NCBI RefSeq assembly: GCF_003967555.1
Contig: NZ_BIFS01000001.1
Location: 2,232,001 to 2,296,000 of the forward strand
DNA from: Dictyobacter kobayashii
GTDB lineage: Bacteria > Chloroflexota > Ktedonobacteria > Ktedonobacterales > Ktedonobacteraceae
Direction: 5' to 3'
Length of the DNA: 64,000 nt
Shown in pieces: positions 52,987 to 62,397 of this stretch (position 1 is the first letter of the stretch; each line of letters begins with the position of its first letter). The notes below the pieces were generated by a model. That model saw only the letters and a list, made by a program, of their open reading frames with translations. It ran no database searches and had not been told where the DNA came from. The translations under genes were made by a program, and so were the position numbers.

Positions 52987-53227
52987 ATCTACCACTCACT
53001 TCCCACAAGGGACACTGCCATACACAGATTAAGCTACAAACGTTATGTATCATACAGTACGCTTCAGGTTACTACTCTCGACTCGGCTCTTTTCGATCAT
53101 AGCCCATTTATAGGGTTCAAATAGGATTCAAGCGAGAAAGACAGGCCTTAGCTATTGTGACACCAAAGCATACGTCCTTAGGATATCACAATCTGTTCAA
53201 GAAGTGAAAAATTTCCTCCAAATGAGC

Positions 53228-53393
53228 CAGGGGTTTTTCATGTTCCTCTTTGGCGCCTGCGGCGCCGGGTGTGGAGTGTGGGTGGTGGGCGGCCGCGGCC
53301 GCCCACCACCCACACTCCACACTCCACACTCCACACTCCACACTCCACACTCCACACTCCACACCTGAAAGAGACGAACGTGAAGAAGCCCTG
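53228..53393. mobile_element. Non-autonomous MITE-like element, copy 2 (166 bp, perfect 9-bp duplication)
   Basis: Starts CAGGGGTTTTTCATGTTC and ends with the imperfect inverse CAGGGCTTCTTCACGTTC. It is flanked on both sides by CAAATGAGC (53219-53227 and 53394-53402), a perfect 9-base duplication. Inside is a GGCGCC stem, then a 27-bp-arm palindrome without loop (53269-53322) centred on GGCCGCGGCC, whose right arm runs into seven tandem ACTCCAC units (53314-53362). No coding capacity. The rest of the gap 52987-53627 is AT-rich without a gene. Confidence 0.85.
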
Positions 53394-53627
53394 CAAATGA
53401 GCCAGTCGCACCTGGTTGTTAGCAAATAAAAAGGGATTCAACAATCCCAATTAAAGTGAAATATCTCACTTCTATCTTATGAAATAATTCACATTTTTTG
53501 CAGTTGTTATATCGTTAATTATAAATATATAATTCGAAAGAAGCATGTCCATTAATTTGCTGTATCTATCTTCATTTACCATAATTCTAAAAGAACTATA
53601 GTATATATATTTTTAAGGAGTATTACT

Positions 53628-54816
53628 GTGCACAAAAAAATAGACACGCCATTAGCGCTTCCACATTTAACCCGGCGCCAGGCTATTACAGCCATAACTG
53701 GCCTGGCTGGAACGCTAACGCTGATCGGTTGCAGCCCTTTTACATCAGATAGTCAGAGCCAGACCGTAACACTGACAGCTAAAAGCAACACAACGTCTTC
53801 TACACCAGCATCTTCTGCGCCAGCACCAGCAGCGCACCCCCTCACAGGGAACGACAGCTCTCGTTTATAAAGGCCATCAAAGCACGGTCTATGATATTTG
53901 CTGGTCGCCCGATGGTAAATATATTCTCTCAGGAAGTGGCACACTAAATACGAAGCAGTTAGTAGACAATACTGCCCATGTGTGGGAAGCTAAAAGTGGT
54001 AGAGATGTTAGCCCCCTTAATGACAACTTTGTGAGTGCGATAATCTCTGTTGCCTGGTCACCTAACGAGCAAAAAGTAGCGCTTGTATCGACCCAAGGAG
54101 TAAGCTCACAGGCCGAAGTTTTTATATTTGATCCAATGACAGGCCGCAAGCTCCTGAGCTATATACAGGGGTCCAATAATTTCTATTTCTCACATGCTCT
54201 TGAGGTAGCATGGTCCCCTGATGGTAAATATCTCGGCACATCTGGTAGTGATATGGCACAGATCACTGATCCCAACAGTGGGCAAAGGGTGGCAAAATAT
54301 CCTCAGGGTGGTCCAAACACATCCAGGGCTTTTGCCTGGTCACCAGATGGGCAGATGGCAGTATCTTCGGCCAGTCAAGCAGGACATTCACTACAATTAT
54401 GGTCGACACAGACAGGTGCAGCTATCAAATACTATCCAGCCAACTTCCCCAACTCTATCGCCTGGTCGCCCGATGGCAAATATATAGCGTATGAAGATAT
54501 TAAGCAGCAGATATATATCTGGAATGTAAAACAAGACCAGCTAGTATTAACCATTCCCGGACAATTAGATCCAAATCTGAATGGCATTTTTGATGAGATA
54601 CACGCGCATGCAATTGCCTGGTCGCCCAACAGCACGGAGTTGGCGGTCACAAGTTATGAAAATGCTGTACACATCTGGAATGTTAATACTAAACAACAGA
54701 GCTATACCTATACAGAGCATAGTGCTCCTGCCCGCGCGGTCGCCTGGTCGCCTGATGGACAACAGATTGCGTCGGCTGGTGATGACCATACAGTGCGTAT
54801 ATGGCAGGCAGTATAG
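53628..54816 (+). pseudogene. WD40-repeat lipoprotein, frameshifted after the signal/linker
   Basis: Frame one (53628-53870) gives a Tat-like TRRQAITAITGLAGTLTLIGC with a lipobox Cys, then a Ser/Thr/Ala/Pro linker. The propeller continues in the next frame: ALVYKGHQSTVYDICWSPDGK and six further WSPDG or WSPN repeats, ending HSAPARAVAWSPDGQQIAS and VRIWQAV. Removing one C from the five-C run near 53838-53842 joins the frames. The result would be a surface-exposed seven-bladed propeller of about 395 residues. A longer unstructured linker anchors it to the membrane. The GTG start is preceded by AAGGAG. Partner unknown. Confidence 0.78.
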
Positions 54817-54835
54817 CAAACACCAGTGGATAACG

Positions 54836-54889
54836 GCAAGCGAAACAAAACGGGCGTCCAGCATTGGACGCCCGTTTTGTTTCGCTTGC
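54836..54889. terminator. Bidirectional terminator
   Basis: Perfect 25-bp arms (54836-54860 and 54865-54889), loop GCAT, between convergent WD40 lipoprotein and bL25 genes. The AAACAAAA segment in the stem gives no clean T tail, but length and position support termination both ways. Confidence 0.8.
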
Positions 54890-54898
54890 TTAATAGGG

Positions 54899-55543
54899 TT
54901 ATTCGGCTTCTTCTTCGGCAGCGGCAGCAGGCGTTTCAGCCGGAGCAGCCTCAGCAGCCTCAGTTGGAGCGGTCTCGGGCAGCTCAACACGTGGTGCTGA
55001 AACCTTCACAATTGGCTCCTCAGGATCTGTTATCAGCTTATAGCGAGCTGGCAACTTGACATCCTTGGCGTGCAGGGTTGAATCGATATCGGTCAAAGCC
55101 GTGATATCCACATCCAGGCTCTCTACAATAGCAGAGGCAGCGCACTCTACCGCCAGAGAATCGAGTAGGTGCAGTAACACACCACCCTCGACTTTAACAC
55201 CAGGGGCAACACCTACAAAATGCAGGGGCACCTTAACCTCAAGGCGTTCACGCATGCTCACACGGGTGAAATCCACATGCAACACCTCACCAGTAGGGGC
55301 ATGCTGGACATGACGAACCAGAGCCGTCTGCTCAGGAGCATCTGGTAAGCGCAATGTGATAATATTGCGCGCAGCATGTTGACGGCGTAGACGGTCGAAG
55401 GTCACTGCATCAAGCTGAATTGGCGTTGGCGTCTCCTTGTGTCCATAGACATTGGCGGGAATGAATCCCTCGCGGCGCAAACGTTTATTCGCTTTTCCCA
55501 TAACAGTTCTTGGTTGAACTTCTAATACAGTTTTTTCTGCCAT
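54899..55543 (-). CDS. rplY: 50S ribosomal protein bL25 (CTC type)
   Basis: A 214-residue long-form bL25. The N-terminal 5S-RNA-binding domain is LEVQPRTVMGKANKRLRREGFIPANVYGHKETPTPIQLD, followed by the TL5/CTC C-terminal domain (HVDFTRVSMRERLEVKVPLHFVG, GGVLLHLLDSLAVECAA). The last 30 residues are an Ala/Glu/Pro tail (TEAAEAAPAETPAAAAEEE), common in this family. It binds 5S rRNA. Monocistronic. Confidence 0.93.
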   Translation of the reverse strand: MAEKTVLEVQPRTVMGKANKRLRREGFIPANVYGHKETPTPIQLDAVTFDRLRRQHAARNIITLRLPDAPEQTALVRHVQHAPTGEVLHVDFTRVSMRERLEVKVPLHFVGVAPGVKVEGGVLLHLLDSLAVECAASAIVESLDVDITALTDIDSTLHAKDVKLPARYKLITDPEEPIVKVSAPRVELPETAPTEAAEAAPAETPAAAAEEEAE

Positions 55544-55690
55544 AACTAACTTCTTCCTCTTTCCGTTTTTTGATATATATTCAATCCCAGGAGAAACCGG
55601 GACGGAATCTTGAGCAGTTTTACCAGGCTCATCAAGTCATCCCTAAAAAAGAGGATGATAGTATCTTTTATCGACACACTTTCTGGAGAA

Positions 55691-57451
55691 CTACTTCTTA
55701 CTTCTTCTTACGTGAAAGAAGGCCCTTAACGCTTCAAAATCCAACGTATTGAGTACATCCTCAGTACGTAACCAGCCCTTGCGTGCGATCCCTATACCAT
55801 ATCGCATATCGTCTATACCTGCAAGTGCATGGGCATCTGGGTCCACCGGTATCTTGATACCTTTATCGCGTGCTTTCCGAACATAGCGCCAATCCAGGTC
55901 CAGACGTGAAGGATGGGCGTTGATCTCAATACAGGTGCCATGCTGGGCCGCGGCATCGATCACCTGGTCGAGATCCAGTGGATAACCAGGACGGCCGAGC
56001 AGGATACGTCCGGTGGCATGGCCAATTATGTCTACATAAGGATTGGCTATCGCACGCAACATACGTTGCGTCTGCTCTTCTTGGGAGAGGTTAAAATTGC
56101 TATGGATGGAGGCCACAACAAAATCCAGGCTGGCCAGCACCTCATCGGGGAAATCTAATGAGCCATCGCGCAAGATGTCGCACTCGCTCCCCTTCAAGAT
56201 ATGAAAGCGGCCAGCATATTCTTCGTTTAGTTTATCAATCTCTTCACCCTGGCGCTTTAAATCATCCGGACTCAATCCACCGGCATAGGCGGCGGCCCGG
56301 CTATGATCACTCATACCCAGATAGCTATAGCCGCGGGCGATACAAGCCTCGGCCATGTCTCGAATACTGTTCTGGCCATCACTCCAGGTTGAGTGCGCAT
56401 GCAGCACACCACGCAGATCACTTTCCTGCACCAGTTTGGGCAGGGCATGGCGCGCTGCCGCCTCAATCTCGCCCATATCCTCACGTAACTCGGGCTCTAC
56501 ATAGTCCATCTGTAGCGCATGATAGATGTCGGTTTCGTTCTGACAGGGGATCAAGGTCTCTTTGCCATTCTCGACCTTAAACAGCCCATAATCGTTAATG
56601 GTCATATTCATACTCAAGGCGCGACGGCGCAACGGAATATGGTGTTCGCGCGAACCGGTAAAATGATGCAGGGTATAGGGAAACTGGCTATCGCCAACCA
56701 GTCGCAGGTCCATGGCGATCCCGCTATTAAGCACGACGCTGGATTTGGTTTCACCTTTGCCTGTAATCGCCTTCACCGATGGTTGACTGGTAAAGAAATC
56801 CATAATTGCACGCCGCACGTCACTGCTCGCCTGGTCATCAACGCTTAAGACCATATCGATATCTTTGACCGTTTCACGCCGACGGCGCAGGCTGCCCGCG
56901 ACCTGCAGGCGTACTACGCCGGGTTGAGAAGCCAGGGCTTCCCGAATGCGTTCCGCCTCCACTTCCGCCACATCATATAAATAGCGATCGGCATGCTGGC
57001 TTAAGAAAGAGAGTCCCTGGAGAATTTTATCCTGCGTTTTCTTACCGAAACCAGGCAGATGCGCCACACGATCGTCCTTACATGCCTGCTCCAGTTCGGC
57101 CAGGGTAGTAACATTCAACTGCTGATAAATCATATTGATGCGCTTAGGACCCACACCCGGAATACGCCGCATATCCAGCTTGATCTGGGGCGTATTCGCC
57201 ACCAGTTCATCATAGAATGCGATATGCTCAGTCTGCACCGCCTCCTCAATGCGCTTGATAATCGTCGGGCCCAGACCAGGCGTTCCCTTGAGCTTGCCCT
57301 CCTGGACCAGTTTCCCGATATCACCCTCCAACGACCCAAGCGCCCGTGCAGCATTCTCGTACGCACGGATCTCAAACACGCTACTTCCATCTTTTAAAGT
57401 CAGCAGGACCGCGATTTCTTCCAGTAAGTTAGCAACTTGATTTTTATCCAT
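55691..57451 (-). CDS. polX: DNA polymerase X family protein with PHP exonuclease domain (PolX)
   Basis: A 586-residue bacterial PolX. The N-terminal 8-kDa-like region with helix-hairpin-helix repeats (LKGTPGLGPTIIKRIEEA, MRRIPGVGPKRINMIYQ, HLPGFGKKTQDKIL) precedes the polymerase palm (AGSLRRRRETVKDIDMVLS, with the GS and DxD metal ligands) and thumb. A C-terminal PHP domain follows: GVLHAHSTWSDGQNSIRDMAEA, GMSDHSRAAA, VASIHSNF, IEINAHPSRLDL, DPDAHA. It fills short gaps in base-excision repair and has Mn-dependent 3'-5' exonuclease activity. Preceded by a small gene nine bases upstream. Confidence 0.94.
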   Translation of the reverse strand: MDKNQVANLLEEIAVLLTLKDGSSVFEIRAYENAARALGSLEGDIGKLVQEGKLKGTPGLGPTIIKRIEEAVQTEHIAFYDELVANTPQIKLDMRRIPGVGPKRINMIYQQLNVTTLAELEQACKDDRVAHLPGFGKKTQDKILQGLSFLSQHADRYLYDVAEVEAERIREALASQPGVVRLQVAGSLRRRRETVKDIDMVLSVDDQASSDVRRAIMDFFTSQPSVKAITGKGETKSSVVLNSGIAMDLRLVGDSQFPYTLHHFTGSREHHIPLRRRALSMNMTINDYGLFKVENGKETLIPCQNETDIYHALQMDYVEPELREDMGEIEAAARHALPKLVQESDLRGVLHAHSTWSDGQNSIRDMAEACIARGYSYLGMSDHSRAAAYAGGLSPDDLKRQGEEIDKLNEEYAGRFHILKGSECDILRDGSLDFPDEVLASLDFVVASIHSNFNLSQEEQTQRMLRAIANPYVDIIGHATGRILLGRPGYPLDLDQVIDAAAQHGTCIEINAHPSRLDLDWRYVRKARDKGIKIPVDPDAHALAGIDDMRYGIGIARKGWLRTEDVLNTLDFEALRAFFHVRRSKK

Positions 57452-57460
57452 AAAAACCTC

Positions 57461-57928
57461 TCAGATGAGACGCAAATCAAAAAACTCTGGTGGCTGGGCC
57501 GATACTTCAAATGGGTGCCGTCCCTTTAAATCTCGATTTAAATAGCGCTTACAATCAAAGTGGACCAGCAGCCAGCAATACATATCATGTGAGACAAAAA
57601 CCGCATCCCATGGTTTTTCTTCACCCATATTAAGTACCTGATTGCAGACAAAGCAACGTGCCATGCCTGCCTCAACGGCTTGCTCAAACCAGCTCAACAC
57701 AAACTCATTCATATCATCCAGATTCATCATCTCAAGCGATGATTCTGGATAGCCAAAGAGCACCGGATCAGGACATTCCCGAAAGTCAGTGCTGCTGCGA
57801 CTCAAGGCCAGTAGTGGCGCACGCACTGATATTTTTATTTCGTCGTGTTCAGGATCTTCCATTGGCGAGACCACGTTCGTCAACAAGAGTCCCTCACGGG
57901 CAAACCAGGATAATAATTCGTTTCGCAT
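57461..57928 (-). CDS. Hypothetical protein upstream of polX
   Basis: A 155-residue soluble protein with no recognised family. There are two Cys close together in ARCFVCNQVLNMGEEKPWD (CxxC-like) and a further Cys in FDCKRYLNRDLKGRHP, which could hold a metal. The sequence MYCWLLVHFDCKRYL suggests a compact fold. It ends nine bases before the polX ATG in the same direction, so it is probably cotranscribed with it and may act in repair; that is positional inference only. Confidence 0.7.
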   Translation of the reverse strand: MRNELLSWFAREGLLLTNVVSPMEDPEHDEIKISVRAPLLALSRSSTDFRECPDPVLFGYPESSLEMMNLDDMNEFVLSWFEQAVEAGMARCFVCNQVLNMGEEKPWDAVFVSHDMYCWLLVHFDCKRYLNRDLKGRHPFEVSAQPPEFFDLRLI

Positions 57929-57969
57929 GCTCTTATTCTATAACATTGTACTGCTCAAGCCGCATGGCT

Positions 57970-58057
57970 CCTTCAATCCCTGCGGCAAGGGTTGAAGGGA
58001 GGGAATATTGCTGGGGCACAGCCCCAGACCCCCAGTCAAGGGGCTGGCCGCCCCTTG
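57970..58057. repeat. GC-rich triple-hairpin repeat
   Basis: Three hairpins in a row: CCTTCAATCCCT / AGGGTTGAAGG (57970-57998), CTGGGGC / GCCCCAG with loop ACA (58011-58027), CAAGGGGC / GCCCCTTG with loop TGGCC (58037-58057). It lies in the gap between divergent genes, upstream of the chromate-transporter genes. It is REP-like and distinct from the CAGGG elements. Confidence 0.65.
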
Positions 58058-58155
58058 CATCCCCGCTCAACATACGGAACAAGCATACAAAAAAAATGTT
58101 TTACAATAAAGGACAGCTACATCGATGTTCCTCTCATTAGCAAAGGCTTCAAATT

Positions 58156-58761
58156 ATGCAAATAGCACAACACGACAATCAACCTGGTCTCTGGCGTTTA
58201 TTTTTGATCTGGACCGGTATCGGGCTCCAGTCATTTGGTGGAGGGGCAACCACCAATCTCTTGATCCAGCGCGAGTTTATTGAGAAACGCCAGTGGATGA
58301 CGATGGAAGAGTATACACACTATTGGAATTTATGTCTGTTCGCCCCAGGAATTAATCTCGTTGCTTTAACTATTCTAATTGGCAAGAAGTTAGGTGGAAA
58401 TGCTGGTGTTTTTATCTCATTATTGGGGCTACTATTTCCGAGCGCGACCATTACATGCCTGATCGCCGCTGGCTTTAAGCAAGTTGAGCATGTACATTCG
58501 GTGCAAGCTATTTTACAGGGCGTCGTACCGGCTACGGCAGGCATCATGCTATTGGTAGGAATCAACTTTGCCCAACCACAGCTACTGCGCGCCTACAAAG
58601 AGGGTCCACTCAATTTGATTCTTAGCCTGGGCTTAATAATTATGTGTACATTGGCAATTATTATCAAAATACCCGTCTTTGTTGTGCTATCCAGCACTGC
58701 GCTGCTGGGAGTGATATGCTTTACTCGCCCTCTGTTCAAAAAGAAAGCGCAGGGACGCTAA
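58156..58761 (+). CDS. Chromate transporter family protein, first half
   Basis: A 201-residue ChrA-domain protein with the family start LFLIWTGIGLQSFGGGATTNLLIQREFIEKRQWMTMEEY and the glycine-proline motif LFAPGINLVALTILIGKKLGG. Five to six spans. In two-gene (short-chain) chromate transporters, each half is a separate chain and both are needed. The second half follows directly. The usual role is chromate efflux, but many homologues act on other anions. ATG start; the ribosome site is weak (AAAGGC). Confidence 0.88.
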   Translation: MQIAQHDNQPGLWRLFLIWTGIGLQSFGGGATTNLLIQREFIEKRQWMTMEEYTHYWNLCLFAPGINLVALTILIGKKLGGNAGVFISLLGLLFPSATITCLIAAGFKQVEHVHSVQAILQGVVPATAGIMLLVGINFAQPQLLRAYKEGPLNLILSLGLIIMCTLAIIIKIPVFVVLSSTALLGVICFTRPLFKKKAQGR

Positions 58762-58762
58762 A

Positions 58763-59275
58763 TTGATAGATCCAATCAGTTATTTCTTCATTTTTCTCAA
58801 AGCAACCATCTTCTCATCCGGTGGCTTCAGCAATCTGCCCAGCCTGCATCAGGATCTCACCTCCAACCACTGGGCCGTCGAAGCCGATTTTGGCGAATCG
58901 CTCTCAATTGGACAGATCAGCCCCGGTCCCAATGGTCTGTGGGTCATCTGCCTGGGCTATTTAACCTATGGCTTTCTGGGGGCCTTGCTGGCATTGATCT
59001 CGATTACTATTCCACCCTTTTTAGTGCTGGTGGTCGCTAACGTCTATGGGCGCATCGAGCATCAGCGCTGGGTACCGGGCTTGATGCGTGGCATCTCGCT
59101 AGCTGTGGTAGGGACATTTTTAACCGTCTTCTGGACCATCAGCAGCAGTTCAGGGACAGACTGGCGTAGCTGGCTGATCTGCGCTATCGCCTTTGGCCTG
59201 GCCTACAGTCGGCGCGTTAACATCTTTCTGATCCTATTGCTGGCCGTCATCGCTGGCTACCTGATCTATCGCTAA
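58763..59275 (+). CDS. Chromate transporter family protein, second half
   Basis: A 170-residue second ChrA chain: YFFIFLKATIFSSGGFSNLPSLHQDLTSNHWAVEADFGESLSIGQISPGPNGLWVICLGYLTYG contains the expected SxGGxxxxP and GQxSPGPNG motifs. Five spans. It starts with TTG at 58763, one base after the stop of the first chain (TAA at 58759-58761), with AGGGAC upstream, so it is tightly coupled. TTG is a rare start in this window. Confidence 0.88.
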   Translation: MIDPISYFFIFLKATIFSSGGFSNLPSLHQDLTSNHWAVEADFGESLSIGQISPGPNGLWVICLGYLTYGFLGALLALISITIPPFLVLVVANVYGRIEHQRWVPGLMRGISLAVVGTFLTVFWTISSSSGTDWRSWLICAIAFGLAYSRRVNIFLILLLAVIAGYLIYR

Positions 59276-59276
59276 A

Positions 59277-59331
59277 TTTCGCACAGGTGGCATAAAATGT
59301 TATTTGCTCATTTTATGCCACCTGTGCGAAA
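59277..59331. terminator. Bidirectional terminator
   Basis: Perfect 23-bp arms (59277-59299 and 59309-59331) with a 9-base loop, between convergent genes. TTT and AAA at the outer ends give short U tails. Confidence 0.8.
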
Positions 59332-59336
59332 AGCGT

Positions 59337-60557
59337 TCAGGCTACCCAGCGACCAATCACAAAGAGGGTGACATTAGCAGCCAGAGAGAGGGGAAAGCAC
59401 ACATAGATAAACTTGTGGATACGGCGCTTATGCTTCCATTCAAGCGCAAAGAGCATGATACAGGGAAAGATCACCATCAGATAGCGTGGAATCGACATCA
59501 GAGGATTGGGGGTACTTACTACTGTACTCAAAGAATAGAGTAGGAGTGCCAGGGAGAAGAGGCTATAGGCGAGGGGGAGGCAGCGCCAATATTTGATCAG
59601 CAAGTATAGCGGCAACAAGGTAAAAGCCAGGTCGAGCAGGTTATTGTAGAGAGAGTCTAAAGGTACCGCAAAGAACAAGAGATCTTTAAAGGCTAAGAAA
59701 AGTGCGCTGAACGGGATAGCGGGACTACGATCCCAGGCAATCGCAGCATGGAGAAAGAGCAATGGATTCCCCCGTGTCTGGTAGAGATAGTACATATAAA
59801 GGAGTACCCCGAGTGGCAATAAAATAAGCGAGCATAGAGCATTGAGAAACCTCCATGGGTTAGTACGGAATCGCTGCGAGAAGGGCCAGTAACGCTGCAT
59901 GAACGCGACGACGAAGACAATCGCAATGACCGCTCCTGTCTCACGCGTTGCGGCAGCGATGCCACCACAGAGGCTTGCCAGCCACCAGTCTCTCTTGAGA
60001 CCACGCTGCAATAGATAACAGGCTGCCAGGCAGAAGAAGAGAAAGAGGGATTCTGTATAGCCAGCCGAAAAGAAAATAGTGTAGGGAAAGAACGCCAATA
60101 ACCAGATCGCTGTTTTAGCAATAGCGGCATCAAACATCTGTTTGGTCAATACATAGAGCAGTTGCAGTGAGCCCAAAAAGAAGAGGTTGGAAAGAAGGAT
60201 GCCGGCCAGATAATAGGGGATTTCGCCTGGAACGATAAAGGCCAGCAGGCGACCTGGGACCCAGATGACAAGTGGCCAGATTGGGAAAAACACGGTCAAG
60301 CTCACTCTGGAGTAACCATGAGCGGCAATCATTACATAGAAAACATTATCCCAACGCCACCAGGCAAAGAGGTAGCCCAGCCAATCCAGGGGATTGTTAT
60401 GCAGTAAGACTTCACGAGAAACAAGATTTGGAGCAAAAGGGAAGCCATGTTTGCCAGCAGCGATAGCAATAACTGGCAACGTAATCACAAGCATAAAGAG
60501 GCGGCTAATCACAAAGGCTCTTTGGGGTTCATCCCAAAACTGCATCCTTACAGTCAT
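59337..60557 (-). CDS. PIG-V-like polyprenol-dependent mannosyltransferase
   Basis: A 406-residue membrane glycosyltransferase with about ten spans. WWRWDNVFYVMIAAHGYS holds the WDxxxY..IAxxGY motif of PIG-V/GT-C enzymes, with FFPIWPLVIWVPGRLL and a later AAATRETGAVIA loop. GT-C enzymes use dolichol- or polyprenyl-phosphate sugars at the outer membrane face. In bacteria these proteins glycosylate lipids or secreted proteins. It is downstream of rarA in the same orientation, but a 22-bp inverted repeat separates them, so it likely has its own promoter. Confidence 0.82.
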   Translation of the reverse strand: MTVRMQFWDEPQRAFVISRLFMLVITLPVIAIAAGKHGFPFAPNLVSREVLLHNNPLDWLGYLFAWWRWDNVFYVMIAAHGYSRVSLTVFFPIWPLVIWVPGRLLAFIVPGEIPYYLAGILLSNLFFLGSLQLLYVLTKQMFDAAIAKTAIWLLAFFPYTIFFSAGYTESLFLFFCLAACYLLQRGLKRDWWLASLCGGIAAATRETGAVIAIVFVVAFMQRYWPFSQRFRTNPWRFLNALCSLILLPLGVLLYMYYLYQTRGNPLLFLHAAIAWDRSPAIPFSALFLAFKDLLFFAVPLDSLYNNLLDLAFTLLPLYLLIKYWRCLPLAYSLFSLALLLYSLSTVVSTPNPLMSIPRYLMVIFPCIMLFALEWKHKRRIHKFIYVCFPLSLAANVTLFVIGRWVA

Positions 60558-60570
60558 GAGTAGTATATTC

Positions 60571-60620
60571 CTCTCAAGTGTATAATTTATATTTTTGCAT
60601 ATAAATTATACACTTGAGAG
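60571..60620 (-). terminator. 22-bp perfect inverted repeat after rarA
   Basis: Arms CTCTCAAGTG.. (60571-60592) and its complement (60599-60620) with loop TTTTGC. It lies 66 bases past the rarA stop and 14 bases before the next ATG on the minus strand. A terminator for rarA or a translation block for the next gene. Confidence 0.55.
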
Positions 60621-60686
60621 TCAATTGCAGATCACCGCGTAAAATTATATTTATTCTTGTTTTGCCATCATGAACATCTTGTTATG

Positions 60687-62108
60687 CTACTGATCTGTCT
60701 GATCCTGGCTCTTTTTTTCTAGCCATTTACGAATGCTATCTTCTTTGCCCTGTTTACCAGGCTCGTAGAAGTGGCGTCCAACCAGACTCTCCGGGAGATA
60801 CTCTTGCAGTTTACCAGCAGGGGGACGTTCTGGATCTTCAATTTCCATGTCCTTGTAGTAGTCATGGGCATATTTATACTCTTTGCCATAGCCCAGCTTT
60901 TTCATCAAGCCGGTCGGCGCGTTGCGAATCCACAAAGGGACAGGATCGTTGTGCCCATTCATGATCTCAGCCCGAATCTGATTGTAGGCATTGTAGACAG
61001 CATTGCTCTTAGGGGCTGCAGCCAGATAGACAACCGCCTCGGCCAGAATAACGCCAGCCTCAGGCATGCCAACAAAATGGACCCCTTGCTGGGCGGCCAC
61101 ACAGATAGATAGGGCTTGAGGATCTGCCAGGCCAATGTCTTCAGACGCCATACGTATGATGCGACGCGCTAGATACAATGGATCTTCGCCAGCCTCTAAC
61201 ATACGCACCAGCCAGTAGAGGCTACCATCAGGATCGGAGCCGCGCACAGCCTTATGCAGGGCAGAAATCATATCATAATGCTGATCTCCCCCTTTATCAT
61301 ATTGCAAGGCCCGATGCTGCATAGCATCTTCAATCATTTCAGTAGTAATCTCAACCGGCTCACCGTCCGCCACCGGCTCACCGCTGCCCACTACCGCCAG
61401 TTCAAGCACATTTAGCGCTGTGCGGGCATCGCCGCTGGCAAAAATAGCAACCTGCTGTAACACCGCCTCAGCGACCGTCACATGCCAGCGTCCCAGACCC
61501 CGCTCAGGATCTGCCAGGGCACGGCGCAGAATAGCTATAATCTGAGTTTCATCCAGCGCACGCAACACAAAGACGCGCGAGCGCGATAACAAAGCCGAGT
61601 TAACCTCAAAGCTGGGATTCTCAGTGGTAGCGCCAATCAGCGTCACCACGCCACGTTCGACGTGCGGCAGAATAGCATCCTGCTGAGACTTATTGAAGCG
61701 ATGAATCTCATCCACAAACAGAATAGTACGTTGACCCATAAAACGCTGCTTTTTGGCCTCTTCCGCGATTTTTCGCAGATCGGCCACGCCCGCTGAAACC
61801 GCATTTAAGCGCACAAAGTGGGCATGGGTCTGGTGAGCGATCACTTCGGCCAGGGTCGTCTTACCACTTCCCGGAGGACCCCATAGAATCATCGAAGAAA
61901 CTTTATCGCTCTCAATAATGCGGCGCAATAACTTACCTGGACCCACAATATGCTCCTGGCCAACCACCTCATCTAAGGTCTGCGGACGCATACGGGCCGC
62001 CAGTGGCTCACCTGGCGCTGTGGCGGCTACTCCCTCTAGAGCAGCCATGTTTTTCTTGTCAGAAGACGACTTATCGCCTGAATCGAAAAGAGATCCTTGA
62101 AATACCAT
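60687..62108 (-). CDS. rarA: Replication-associated recombination protein A (AAA ATPase RarA/MgsA)
   Basis: A 473-residue clamp-loader-like ATPase. [27 protein letters not shown] is the invariant RarA start. Walker A is [16 protein letters not shown], Walker B is [23 protein letters not shown], sensor 1 is [13 protein letters not shown]. The C-terminal tetramerisation region has [39 protein letters not shown]. It acts at stalled replication forks. The 35-residue N-terminal leader is not conserved. Well preserved; no sign of damage. Confidence 0.95.
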   Translation of the reverse strand: MVFQGSLFDSGDKSSSDKKNMAALEGVAATAPGEPLAARMRPQTLDEVVGQEHIVGPGKLLRRIIESDKVSSMILWGPPGSGKTTLAEVIAHQTHAHFVRLNAVSAGVADLRKIAEEAKKQRFMGQRTILFVDEIHRFNKSQQDAILPHVERGVVTLIGATTENPSFEVNSALLSRSRVFVLRALDETQIIAILRRALADPERGLGRWHVTVAEAVLQQVAIFASGDARTALNVLELAVVGSGEPVADGEPVEITTEMIEDAMQHRALQYDKGGDQHYDMISALHKAVRGSDPDGSLYWLVRMLEAGEDPLYLARRIIRMASEDIGLADPQALSICVAAQQGVHFVGMPEAGVILAEAVVYLAAAPKSNAVYNAYNQIRAEIMNGHNDPVPLWIRNAPTGLMKKLGYGKEYKYAHDYYKDMEIEDPERPPAGKLQEYLPESLVGRHFYEPGKQGKEDSIRKWLEKKSQDQTDQ

Positions 62109-62203
62109 ATTTTTCGCTTTTCATGCAAATTAATACCCGAACATTCTACTCTCAAGTAGTATCACATGTTTATTGCTTTCTGGCAAGCTTACGCCATGTG
62201 TAA

Positions 62204-62397
62204 CAGGGATTTTTCATGTCCCTCTTTGGCGGCTGCGGCCACACACTCCACACTCGAAAGAATGGATATCTCCTCGCTTGCTGGTAATCTCCATGTTTGC
62301 AGGAGGGAGGAGGTTGCGGCCGCCCATCACCCACACTCCACACCTGAAATTGTCCATCTTCTCCCTGCGATCTCTGGACGAACATTACAAAGCCCTG
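62204..62397. mobile_element. Non-autonomous MITE-like element, copy 3 (194 bp)
   Basis: Left end CAGGGATTTTTCATGTCC, right end inverse CAGGGCTTTGTAATGTTC (14 of 18 match). Flanks CATGTGTAA (62195-62203) and CATATGTAA (62398-62406) agree in 8 of 9 bases. The interior shares with copy 1 the block GAAAGAATGGA..CGCTTGCT..GATCTCC and the CCACACTCCACAC arms, but the central palindrome is more degraded. No gene lies inside. It sits between rarA and the sensor-domain gene. Confidence 0.82.

Noticed and set aside
53105..53135. GGGTTCAAATAGG, possible tRNA T-arm
   Set aside because: The flanking five-base stem does not pair and no acceptor or anticodon arm fits. I see no tRNA or rRNA gene in the window.
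53314..53362. Short regular repeats, possible CRISPR array
   Set aside because: The seven 7-base units are contiguous with no spacers and belong to a palindromic mini-transposon.
58156..59275. Chromate transporter split taken as another frameshift
   Set aside because: Two-chain ChrA systems are normal, and the second chain has its own TTG start one base after the first stop.
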